Source: Nitrospinota bacterium (GTDB lineage: Bacteria > Nitrospinota > Nitrospinia > UBA9942). From it: DNA of 7,992 bases. The position numbers and the translations under genes are program-made. The DNA lies in NCBI GenBank assembly GCA_003489165.1, contig DNJG01000098.1:1-7992 (forward strand), read 5' to 3'. Positions 1 through 5,070 of the stretch are shown in pieces. The notes under the pieces were generated by a model. The model searched no databases. It was given only the letters and a program-made list of their open reading frames with translations, and had not been told where the DNA came from. Numbering within the stretch: the stretch's first letter is position 1; every line of letters starts with the position of its first letter.

Positions 1-533
1 ACTGCTATTATCTGTACACCATATATAGTCCTGAGTTGAAGGTCCCTGATTGATTTTCCTATAAAGCTATTGGGGGGGGCGATCTCCATTATGCTGTATC
101 CTTCGGCTAAAGGCAGATAATCAAGGAGATTTGTTGAACTGACACTCATTGCTACTTTAACTGCTATATCTTTTTCAGGAAATATTATCTCTGTTGCACC
201 TATAGTATTCAATATCTTTCCATGGTCTTCCGTGATTGCCTTTGCAACAATATTTTTAATTCCCATTTCTTTTAAATAGAGGGTGACAAGAACGCTTGCA
301 TCAAGGCTTGTGCCAAGCCCTATAATTGCCACATCTACATCCTGAATTCCAAGGGCTATAAGTGTGTCCTTGTCTGTAGCATCTGCCACTATAGACTGAG
401 TTGAGAATTCTTTTATCTTCTGGACTATATCTTTATTTTTATCAATTGCAATTACCTCATGTCCCTTTTCATACAGACTCTTTGTAATATAAAAACCGAA
501 CATCCCCAATCCTATAACTACAAACTTTTTCAT
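1..533 (-). CDS. ktrA: KtrA/TrkA-family K+ uptake regulatory subunit, 3' end cut by window edge
   Basis: This is a cytoplasmic RCK protein that binds nucleotide and gates the K+ channel subunit encoded just upstream (ktrB). The frame is open from the ATG at 531-533 to base 1, giving 177 codons with no stop. The start is supported by a GGGAGG Shine-Dalgarno about 6 nt upstream. The N-terminus MKKFVVIGLGMFG carries the Rossmann GxGxxG (residues 8-13), and D31 ends beta-2 in HEVIAIDKN. This is the RCK_N domain. Near residue 150 the pattern APPNSFIGKSIRDLQLR, followed by YGVQIIA, matches the start of an RCK_C domain. KtrA proteins are usually about 220 aa, so some 40 residues lie outside the window. 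A single RCK unit favours KtrA over the two-RCK TrkA. A run of eight C (coding strand) occurs at about codon 152 without breaking the frame. ktrB ends 88 bp upstream and the two genes are probably one transcript. Confidence 0.93.
   Translation of the reverse strand, partial: MKKFVVIGLGMFGFYITKSLYEKGHEVIAIDKNKDIVQKIKEFSTQSIVADATDKDTLIALGIQDVDVAIIGLGTSLDASVLVTLYLKEMGIKNIVAKAITEDHGKILNTIGATEIIFPEKDIAVKVAMSVSSTNLLDYLPLAEGYSIMEIAPPNSFIGKSIRDLQLRTIYGVQIIA
72..79. repeat. G8 homopolymer inside ktrA
   Basis: Eight consecutive G (C on the coding strand) encode the Ala-Pro-Pro stretch where RCK_N passes to RCK_C. Family proteins usually have one or two prolines here, so the reading frame is normal as given. 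Tracts of this length are prone to slippage and to sequencing indels; one base lost or gained would truncate KtrA before its ligand-binding RCK_C domain. Confidence 0.8.
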
Positions 534-548
534 AATCCCTCCCAAACG

Positions 549-623
549 AGTTGAGGAGTGCAGAAGTTAGGGAGTTTAGGAGTTACTCTTGAACTTCATA
601 ACTCTTCAACTCCTTAACTCATC
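549..623. repeat. Inverted array of 8-bp repeats between ktrB and ktrA
   Basis: AGT recurs exactly every 8 bp at 549, 557, 565, 573 and 581 (units AGTTGAGG, AGTGCAGA, AGTTAGGG, AGTTTAGG, AGTTACTC). After a three-base shift the complementary word AACT recurs every 8 bp at 592, 600, 608 and 616 (AACTTCAT, AACTCTTC, AACTCCTT, AACTCATC). The right half is therefore the left half's word inverted, and the two can pair as a long imperfect hairpin (for example GAGTTTAGGAG with CTCCTTAACTC). The last unit runs into the ktrB stop codon. Nothing else is recognised in this 88-bp gap apart from the ktrA ribosome binding site. Confidence 0.8.
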
Positions 624-1971
624 ACCCTACCATCAAATTCTCTTCAGAATATCTAAATTTCCCCTTTGCCTCCTCACGGCTTACTGCAAGTGCAATTGTT
701 AGCGGCCCCAGTCTGCCTATAAACATAACCATACATATAATAATCTTGCCCAATTCTGTAAGCCTTTCCGTAATTCCTGCTGACAGACCTACGGTTCCAA
801 ATGCTGAAGCCACCTCAAACATAATTTCAATGAAAGACATCCTGGTTTCCTGATGCGGTATATTAAACAATTCAGTTATTGTCAGGAGTATAGTGAACAA
901 TGTAACAATTATAAATGATGCAGAGGCTATTGCAATAGACCTTGACGCCGCCTCTAAGGGTATAGTCCTTTTAAATATGCTCACATCCTCTCTTGCGTAA
1001 AACCTTGACTTTATTATAGCAAATAAGACCCCAAATGTGGTTGTCTTTATACCGCCGCCTGTAGAGCCGGGTGAAGCGCCAATAAACATGAGCATTATCA
1101 TGATGAATAGTGTCGCATTTGTGAGCATAGCAAAATTTACAGTATTAAATCCGGCAGTCCTCGTAGCAACGGATTGGAAAACTGAACATATAATCTGGTC
1201 ATGCAGTCCCATGCCTTTGAGTGTATTATTTTTTTCTAAGACAAAAAATATGACAGCCCCTCCAAAGAGAAGGATGGCTGTTACAATCAATGCCATCTTT
1301 GTATGGAGGGATACCTGTCTCTTGAATTTACTGTATAGAATAGTTTTTATCTCATGGAGGAGAAAAAATCCAAGCCCTCCTGATATTATTAAGAGAATAA
1401 TTGTTAGGTTTATGACAGTATCCTTTTGGTATCTTATAAGGCTGTCATGGAATGGGGAGAATCCTGCATTGCAGAAGGCTGCTACTGAGTGAAATATGGA
1501 TAAATACATGGCATCAAAGAGGTTATATTCAAAACTAAATCTTATTAATAATATTGCAGCACCGATACCCTCTATCACAATTGTAAAAAAGAATATGTGT
1601 TTCAGGAGTGAATATATATCCCTCCCTGTGTGTGCAAAAGATTCTTGTATCATCAGCTTCTCATAAACAGAAATCTCTCCTTTTAATATATAAATGAATA
1701 TAGTGGAGAAGGTCATTATGCCAAGACCGCCGATCTGAATGAGCATCAATAGCACAATCTGGCCAAAATAGCTCAGATTATTCCCTACATCTACTACTGC
1801 CAGACCTGTTACACAGACTGCAGATGTTGCCATGAACAGGGAATCTATGAGAGATAGCTGTCCATTTTTGGAAGAGATAGGAAGGTATAGGAGGATTGTG
1901 CCTATTAAAATAAATACTGCAAAACTGATAATGATTATGTGAGATGGACGAAGCTTATAAATCTTTGACAT
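622..1971 (-). CDS. ktrB: KtrB/TrkH-family K+ channel subunit
   Basis: This is an integral membrane K+ (or Na+-coupled K+) uptake channel of 449 aa, the usual size for KtrB. It has the four-fold M1-P-M2 repeat of the superfamily. The pore loops with their filter glycines are visible: TSAVCVTGL (G56), FHSVAAFCNAGF (G170), FQSVATRTAGFN (G274) and EVASAFGTVGLS (G395). The flexible M2C2 gate loop GASPGSTGGG lies at 298-307, and the conserved MFIGRLGPLT near the end at 416-425. The ATG at 1969-1971 is the only plausible start, since an in-frame TGA lies about 30 nt upstream with no other initiator codon between. No Shine-Dalgarno precedes it. A promoter (1980-2008) places the transcript start almost at the ATG, so translation may be leaderless. 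The partner ktrA follows 88 bp downstream. Family assignment is firm; KtrB rather than TrkH is inferred from length and the single-RCK partner. Confidence 0.96.
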   Translation of the reverse strand: MSKIYKLRPSHIIIISFAVFILIGTILLYLPISSKNGQLSLIDSLFMATSAVCVTGLAVVDVGNNLSYFGQIVLLMLIQIGGLGIMTFSTIFIYILKGEISVYEKLMIQESFAHTGRDIYSLLKHIFFFTIVIEGIGAAILLIRFSFEYNLFDAMYLSIFHSVAAFCNAGFSPFHDSLIRYQKDTVINLTIILLIISGGLGFFLLHEIKTILYSKFKRQVSLHTKMALIVTAILLFGGAVIFFVLEKNNTLKGMGLHDQIICSVFQSVATRTAGFNTVNFAMLTNATLFIMIMLMFIGASPGSTGGGIKTTTFGVLFAIIKSRFYAREDVSIFKRTIPLEAASRSIAIASASFIIVTLFTILLTITELFNIPHQETRMSFIEIMFEVASAFGTVGLSAGITERLTELGKIIICMVMFIGRLGPLTIALAVSREEAKGKFRYSEENLMVG

Positions 1972-1979
1972 TGAGGAAA

Positions 1980-2008
1980 AGAATACAGAATAAACCTTTC
2001 AGTGTCAA
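1980..2008 (-). promoter_or_regulatory. Sigma-70-type promoter for ktrBA
   Basis: On the minus strand TTGACA (2003-2008) is a perfect -35 box. After exactly 17 bp comes TATTCT (1980-1985), matching the -10 consensus at four of six positions. Only 8 bp separate the -10 box from the ktrB ATG, so the expected first transcribed base is at or next to the A of the ATG. This fits the absence of a ribosome binding site. The site lies downstream of the hairpin that follows ppx, which supports a separate K+ uptake transcription unit. Confidence 0.6.
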
Positions 2009-2026
2009 TAATTATGTCACTCCTGT

Positions 2027-2066
2027 TAATCAAGAACCCTGTAGCAATCTACAGGGTTCTTGATTA
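2027..2066 (-). terminator. 18-bp perfect hairpin between ppx and ktrB
   Basis: Bases 2027-2044 and 2049-2066 are exact reverse complements, with a 4-nt loop (CAAT on the plus strand). The core CAAGAACCCTGTAG is moderately GC-rich and the outer pairs are AT. It begins 9 nt after the ppx stop codon, the classic position for an intrinsic terminator. There is no clean U-tract on the minus side (ATTAACAGG follows), so either the 3' arm's TTCTTGATT supplies the weak-hybrid region or the hairpin acts as an mRNA 3'-end stabiliser. It is the longest perfect stem noticed in the window. Confidence 0.5.
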
Positions 2067-2074
2067 TATATATA

Positions 2075-3013
2075 TTAAATAAAACTACTCATCTTTGCCA
2101 AAATTATACCCTCTCTCAGACCATAATCACTTACAATCATACTATCAAACCCGAATATCTCCATAGTCTTTATTACAATTACAGCACCGGGGATAATGAG
2201 ATCTTCCCTCCCCTTCTCAAGTGTAGGAATATTCCTCCTCTCTTTGAGAGGCATCTTTTTTAATCTATCAAGTAATTTTTTTACATTTTCTAATTTCAGG
2301 ATGTAACCATTAATTTTTTTTGGGGTGTAAGGATATAGATTTAAGTCAAGTGCTGCAAGTGTGGTTACTGTCCCGGCAGTTCCTATAAGGAGTGCGGAAT
2401 GCGGAATGTGGAATGTGGAATTAATTTCATCTTTTACATTTTTAATCTTATCAGCTATTGCTTTCTCCAAAATCCTTAATTCTTCCTCATCAACAGGATC
2501 ATTTTTTATATACCTTTCAGATAGGTGGACTACTCCTAAATCTGCTCCCACAGAATTAATTAATTCTTTTTCCTCTGTAAAGACATATTCAGTACTCCCT
2601 CCGCCTATATCAAAGATAATTGCATTTTTTATATTACTATTTAATCCAGAAAAAACACCGAGAAGTGTCATCCTCGCCTCTTCTTCCCAAGGTATAACCT
2701 CAAGTTCAAGACCTGTTGCCTTTTTAATTATGTCTATAAATTCAGACCTGTTCTTTGCCTCCCTTACAGCACTCGTTGCAACAATCCAGATTTTAGAGGG
2801 GTTATATTGTATGACTTCATTTTTAAAATTCAAAATCGTATTTACAGTTCTCTCCATAGCTTTATCTATCAAAATGCCGCCATTAGATAATCCCTCTCCG
2901 AGACGGGTAATTACCTGATTTGAATGGAGTGGTTTAAAGCCCTTACCGTCTTTTTTTGCAACCAAAAGCCGAACAGTATTTGTCCCTAAATCTATAGATG
3001 CAAAAACAGCCAT
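2075..3013 (-). CDS. ppx: Ppx/GppA-family phosphatase (exopolyphosphatase / pppGpp phosphohydrolase)
   Basis: This is a cytoplasmic sugar-kinase/Hsp70/actin-fold phosphatase that removes terminal phosphate from polyphosphate and/or pppGpp. It is 312 aa, the two-domain short form lacking the C-terminal HD-like domains of the E. coli enzymes. Motifs are phosphate-1 IDLGTNTVRLLV (7-18), ATSAVREAKN (79-88), an acidic WEEEAR (109-114) holding the likely catalytic glutamate, phosphate-2 FDIGGGSTE (134-142), GTAGTVTTLAALDL (211-224), GREDLIIPGA (268-277) and VSDYGLREG (294-302). The ATG at 3011-3013 starts right before the family's conserved beta-strand, but no Shine-Dalgarno is visible; a heptamer array fills the upstream gap. 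Residues about 199-207 (STFHIPHSA) come from an in-gene heptamer array and look like an insertion before GTAGT. Substrate preference cannot be read from sequence. It follows the SprT-like gene by 40 bp and precedes the hairpin at 2027-2066. Confidence 0.93.
   Translation of the reverse strand: MAVFASIDLGTNTVRLLVAKKDGKGFKPLHSNQVITRLGEGLSNGGILIDKAMERTVNTILNFKNEVIQYNPSKIWIVATSAVREAKNRSEFIDIIKKATGLELEVIPWEEEARMTLLGVFSGLNSNIKNAIIFDIGGGSTEYVFTEEKELINSVGADLGVVHLSERYIKNDPVDEEELRILEKAIADKIKNVKDEINSTFHIPHSALLIGTAGTVTTLAALDLNLYPYTPKKINGYILKLENVKKLLDRLKKMPLKERRNIPTLEKGREDLIIPGAVIVIKTMEIFGFDSMIVSDYGLREGIILAKMSSFI
2394..2421. repeat. Four tandem heptamers inside ppx
   Basis: GCGGAAT (2394-2400), GCGGAAT (2401-2407), GTGGAAT (2408-2414) and GTGGAAT (2415-2421) are contiguous. 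On the coding strand they encode part of STFHIPHSA, just before the conserved LLIGTAGT motif and in a surface-loop position. The array is 28 bp, so gain or loss of one unit would shift the reading frame. Confidence 0.85.
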
Positions 3014-3020
3014 AAAATGG

Positions 3021-3041
3021 TTTCAAGATACAAGATTCAAG
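3021..3041. repeat. Three heptamers upstream of ppx
   Basis: TTTCAAG, ATACAAG and ATTCAAG are contiguous and share the word NTNCAAG with a 7-bp period. They occupy most of the 40-bp gap between the SprT-like stop and the ppx ATG, including the place where a ribosome binding site for ppx would be expected. No inverted partner is evident. Confidence 0.6.
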
Positions 3042-3053
3042 TTTTGATATATG

Positions 3054-3446
3054 CTATCCATAATTCTTTAGCAGTTTTCTTATATTGCTCTTCTCCCACT
3101 CCCTCGCAACCCCATAATACTTAAATATCTTCTCCATCCTTTTAAACTCAGGCGTATGAACCCTTCTCCTCCCGTTCACTATACTGCCTCCAACAACCTT
3201 ATGAAGCATCTCATGATAGACTATACTCTCTATAAAATATGAAGGAATATCCTCCCGGTCAAGGCTTGGGTGGATTCTTATAATATTGTCTTTCTCAGTG
3301 TAAGAGCCAAATCTTATATATCTCCTGCCGTTACGGACATTTCTGCCCCATGTTATTTTTGCTGAGATAGTTTTATTAAAATACTCCGTATTGAGCCTGT
3401 CAAATATATCTTTTAAATTAAAAAACCTGCCATTAATATTCGTCAC
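3054..3446 (-). CDS. SprT-like zinc metallopeptidase domain protein
   Basis: This 130-aa protein is essentially a lone SprT-like domain. The zinc-peptidase signature HEMLH is at 78-82 (H78, catalytic E79, H82), preceded by a hydrophobic helix (YFIESIVYHEMLH). The third ligand is probably H97 in HTPEF, followed by a helix FKRMEKIFKYYG as in SprT proteins. The N-terminal LKDIFDRLNTEYFN and ITWGRNVRNGRR parts also fit the family's opening helix and beta hairpin. No signal peptide or membrane segment is seen, so it is cytosolic. No C-terminal zinc ribbon is present. The start is GTG at 3444-3446, chosen because GGAGT lies 6 nt upstream and the conserved domain begins right after. The GTG overlaps the TGA of the upstream mini-ORF (GTGA), which suggests translational coupling. 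Substrate is unknown; some SprT relatives cleave DNA-crosslinked protein, but this cannot be transferred here. Confidence 0.85.
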   Translation of the reverse strand: MTNINGRFFNLKDIFDRLNTEYFNKTISAKITWGRNVRNGRRYIRFGSYTEKDNIIRIHPSLDREDIPSYFIESIVYHEMLHKVVGGSIVNGRRRVHTPEFKRMEKIFKYYGVAREWEKSNIRKLLKNYG

Positions 3447-3532
3447 CTTTTTACTCCATCATCAACAAAGGCATCTTTTAAGAGTCTGCTCTGCCTCTCA
3501 TAAGTCTGTCTCGGATTTGCAGGGTCTTTCAC
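3443..3532 (-). pseudogene. 29-codon ORF: remnant 3' end of a gene, or coupled mini-ORF
   Basis: An open frame from GTG 3530-3532 to TGA 3443-3445 gives a protein-like peptide (VKDPANPRQTYERQSRLL, then KDAFVDDGVKR), rich in charged residues and with codon use like its neighbours. Its TGA overlaps the SprT-like GTG start by 4 bp, the typical junction of two co-translated genes. Upstream the frame is closed at once by TAA and TGA, and 70 bp further lies the TPR gene's stop. The simplest reading is that this is the C-terminus of an older gene whose body was lost when the TPR gene came to lie beside it. Alternatively it is a real coupling leader peptide; AAGAG lies about 6 nt before the GTG. The product is not recognised. 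The 70-bp stretch between it and the TPR gene contains an 8-bp direct repeat GTTATCGG (3551-3558 and 3602-3609), the second copy spanning the TPR stop. Confidence 0.35.
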
Positions 3533-3602
3533 AGATGACTCTTATCAACAGTTATCGGAAGTGTCAGTTTTTGCATAATGGTTTGTCAGGCATTGCCAAT
3601 GG

Positions 3603-4040
3603 TTATCGGTTTTGCGATACCTCGTGCAAATTCCTGCAACCAAGTTCGTTCCCCATATCACAAGCCTTTTTGTAATCAGAAATTGCCCTATCCATATTTC
3701 CTTTAACACCATAAGCAACCCCACGATTGTTATAGGCTTCAGCATCATTGGGGTCTAAGGCGATAGCCTTGTCATAATCCTCAATTGCCCTGTCATGCTG
3801 ACCGTTGTTATGATAGGCAACCCCACGATTGGTGTAGGCATAAGCATAATCTGGTTTTAAGGCAATAGCCTTTGTGAATGCCTCAATTGCCTTATCATAA
3901 TCTTTATCTATATCGTATTTAAGTCCCTTCTCAAACCATTTCTTTGCCATATCTTTAGCACTAATCTCATTTGTCTCTGCAAAAACAGAGACAGGGCAAA
4001 ACAAAAAAAAGACAATAATAACTGTAAAAATATGTTTCAC
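3603..4040 (-). CDS. Secreted three-TPR repeat protein
   Basis: This 145-aa protein begins with a signal peptide: MKH, a hydrophobic core (about 4-18), and a probable cleavage after SVFA (residue 21). The mature part is almost entirely tetratricopeptide repeats: about 30-63 (ending AFTKAIALKP), 64-97 (NRGVAYHNNGQHDRAIEDYD) and 98-131 (NRGVAYGVKGNMDRAISDY). The last closes with KKACDMGNELGCRNL, which resembles a Sel1-like end. It should be an exported protein-protein interaction scaffold; no enzymatic domain is present and the partner is unknown. The start is GTG at 4038-4040 with a strong AAGGAGG-type site 5 nt upstream. A perfect 11-bp hairpin lies 39 bp upstream of the start. Repeats 2 and 3 are very similar to each other, so copy number may vary between strains. 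TPR identity is certain; the role is not known. Confidence 0.9.
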   Translation of the reverse strand: MKHIFTVIIVFFLFCPVSVFAETNEISAKDMAKKWFEKGLKYDIDKDYDKAIEAFTKAIALKPDYAYAYTNRGVAYHNNGQHDRAIEDYDKAIALDPNDAEAYNNRGVAYGVKGNMDRAISDYKKACDMGNELGCRNLHEVSQNR

Positions 4041-4079
4041 ACACTCCTCCTTATTTTTTTAGATGACATTTCTGTGTTC

Positions 4080-4110
4080 ACCCCGTAAGACCTTCAGTCT
4101 CTTACGGGGT
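4080..4110. terminator. 11-bp perfect hairpin between the 92-aa gene and the TPR gene
   Basis: Bases 4080-4090 (ACCCCGTAAGA) and 4100-4110 are exact reverse complements around a 9-nt loop. The stem lies 24 bp after the stop of the upstream gene and 39 bp before the TPR start. No U-tract follows on the minus strand and only a weak one on the plus strand (TTCATCTTT). It may be a terminator isolating the TPR gene, or an RNA stability element. Confidence 0.45.
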
Positions 4111-4134
4111 TCATCTTTGCTAAGTTTACCTTTC

Positions 4135-4413
4135 CTACAATCCCATCTTCTTTAGTGCATCTTCACCACGGGTAGCCTGAATCGGGGCGTCTTCGGGGAG
4201 ATAGAGCATCACACCGCCTTTTACAGGCCTTATAACTATCTTTCCTTCTTCGGCAAGCTTTTTTGTAACCTCAATAGGATTCTCCCCTTCAAAATATTTT
4301 TTGAACGCCTCATTAAATCCAGAGTATATGGTATGAATCCCCTTATACCCCTCTTTCCTCAAAGACACAATTGCCTTCTTTACAAACTCCTCATGACTCA
4401 TCTTCTCTGCCAT
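4135..4413 (-). CDS. Conserved 92-aa protein of unknown function, possible winged-helix fold
   Basis: A small, soluble, charged protein starting MAEKMSHEEFVKKAIVSLRK. The middle pattern GIHTIYSGFNEAFKKYF, followed by PIEVTKKLAEEGKIVIRPVK, then GGVMLYLPEDAP, looks like helices followed by a beta-hairpin wing, which suggests a winged-helix DNA-binding fold. That is inference. I recall similar short proteins annotated as hypothetical in other anaerobes but cannot name the family. No signal peptide, cysteines or catalytic motif are seen. The ATG at 4411-4413 is preferred over an in-frame ATG 13 codons upstream because AAAGGAGG lies 6 nt before it. The longer version would start inside the repeat element at 4446-4560 and adds a non-conserved-looking IVKFIFERRFF. 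The gene sits between sixA and the TPR gene with no functional hint from either. Confidence 0.75.
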   Translation of the reverse strand: MAEKMSHEEFVKKAIVSLRKEGYKGIHTIYSGFNEAFKKYFEGENPIEVTKKLAEEGKIVIRPVKGGVMLYLPEDAPIQATRGEDALKKMGL

Positions 4414-4419
4414 AAAAAA

Positions 4420-4427
4420 CCTCCTTT
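4420..4427 (-). promoter_or_regulatory. Shine-Dalgarno deciding the start of the 92-aa gene
   Basis: On the minus strand AAAGGAGG is followed by six T and then ATG at 4413. This near-ideal site and spacing sets the start at codon 14 of the longest open frame, making a 92-aa rather than 105-aa product. Confidence 0.8.
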
Positions 4428-4445
4428 CAAAAATAAACTTAACTA

Positions 4446-4560
4446 TATTCACCGCAGAGACGCAGAGAAATATAAAAAAATATTTTAATTCTCCATTTTT
4501 CTTTCTTTCTCCATTTTCCCTTACTATTTCTCTCTGTGCTTCTGTGTCCCTGTGGCTAAA
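4446..4560. repeat. Inverted element with 8-bp CRCAGAGA-type repeats
   Basis: The left end has CGCAGAGA at 4453-4460 and 4461-4468. The right end has, in inverted orientation, CACAGAGA, CACAGAAG and CACAGGGA as contiguous octamers (4531-4538, 4539-4546, 4547-4554 on the plus strand as TCTCTGTG, CTTCTGTG, TCCCTGTG). Reading inwards both ends have the form TTxxCCrCAG...GAGAAATA, so the unit has imperfect terminal inverted repeats around an AT-rich core. The core contains CTCCATTTT twice, 18 bp apart. Similar 'accgcagagacgcagag' sequences are familiar intergenic repeats in many environmental genomes. It fills the 151-bp gap between sixA and the 92-aa gene and could be a MITE-like or palindromic repeat unit. 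Confidence 0.75.
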
Positions 4561-4564
4561 TATT

Positions 4565-5053
4565 TTATTTTGAAATTAAATCAAATTGTTCTGGCAAAAG
4601 GTAATAGCGAAGAACTCCCTGATGTGTTGGTAGTCTCTCTATATCTATTCTTAAGACACCACCCATCTCAAATTTGATACTGATGCTACAAGACTCGCAT
4701 AATAGGTGTAAGGCAATATTATGTAAGGATGGGAGATGCCCTGCTATAAAGACCCTTTCCCTATTCTTAAATCCTGTTAAGAAATTAATAAAATCTTCAG
4801 GTGAGGAATTTGGATTAAGTGTATCTGTAATTTTAATTTCATTCAATGGATAAGATAGAGTATTCGCTATAATCTCAGCTGACTCTCTTGCCCTTGCTTT
4901 AGGGCTTGAAATCATGAGGTCAAAAGCTACACTAATTTTTTTCAGTGCTATCGCAGTCCTTTCTATCTGAGTCTTACCTTCGGGACTGAGATGTCTCTGA
5001 GTGTCCTGCTCCTCGCTTAGAGCCTGTCCATGCTGCATTAGATAGAGTTCCAT
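4565..5053 (-). CDS. sixA: SixA-type phosphohistidine phosphatase (histidine phosphatase superfamily)
   Basis: This 162-aa cytosolic enzyme matches the SixA subfamily in length and motifs. The opening strand MELYLMQHGQA holds catalytic H8; the usual RHG is QHG here, a variant I recall in SixA-like proteins of anaerobes. RHLSPEGKTQIERTA (20-34) and LMISSPKARARESAEI (46-61), with an arginine of the phosphate pocket, follow. The second catalytic histidine is H106 in FIAGHLPSL, then NIALHLL. Family members dephosphorylate phosphohistidine on phosphocarrier or HPt proteins; the substrate here is unknown. Loss of the first-motif arginine may alter phosphate binding. The start at ATG 5051-5053 is fixed by the conserved N-terminus; the ribosome binding site is weak (AGG 11 nt away). 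It lies between rng and the 92-aa gene, flanked on both sides by inverted short-repeat elements. ppx, 1.5 kb downstream on the same strand, is a frequent genomic companion. Confidence 0.9.
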   Translation of the reverse strand: MELYLMQHGQALSEEQDTQRHLSPEGKTQIERTAIALKKISVAFDLMISSPKARARESAEIIANTLSYPLNEIKITDTLNPNSSPEDFINFLTGFKNRERVFIAGHLPSLHNIALHLLCESCSISIKFEMGGVLRIDIERLPTHQGVLRYYLLPEQFDLISK

Positions 5054-5070
5054 ATGAACAAAAACCTAAA

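Noticed and set aside
549..623. CRISPR array
   Set aside because: The repeat unit is 8 bp with no spacers; CRISPR repeats are about 23-47 bp. No cas genes are present.
1037..1492. 151-aa plus-strand open frame
   Set aside because: Lies entirely antisense within ktrB; no ribosome binding site or recognisable protein pattern.
1972..2074. Possible riboswitch (K+ or c-di-AMP type) before ktrB
   Set aside because: The promoter leaves only about 8 nt of leader and the remaining sequence shows just one simple hairpin.
2361..2918. 185-aa plus-strand open frame
   Set aside because: Antisense to ppx; serine/leucine-rich translation typical of a shadow frame, and it runs across the heptamer array.
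3545..3748. 67-aa minus-strand frame overlapping the end of the TPR gene
   Set aside because: Alternative frame of the TPR coding region; the TPR frame has clear repeats and this one has none.
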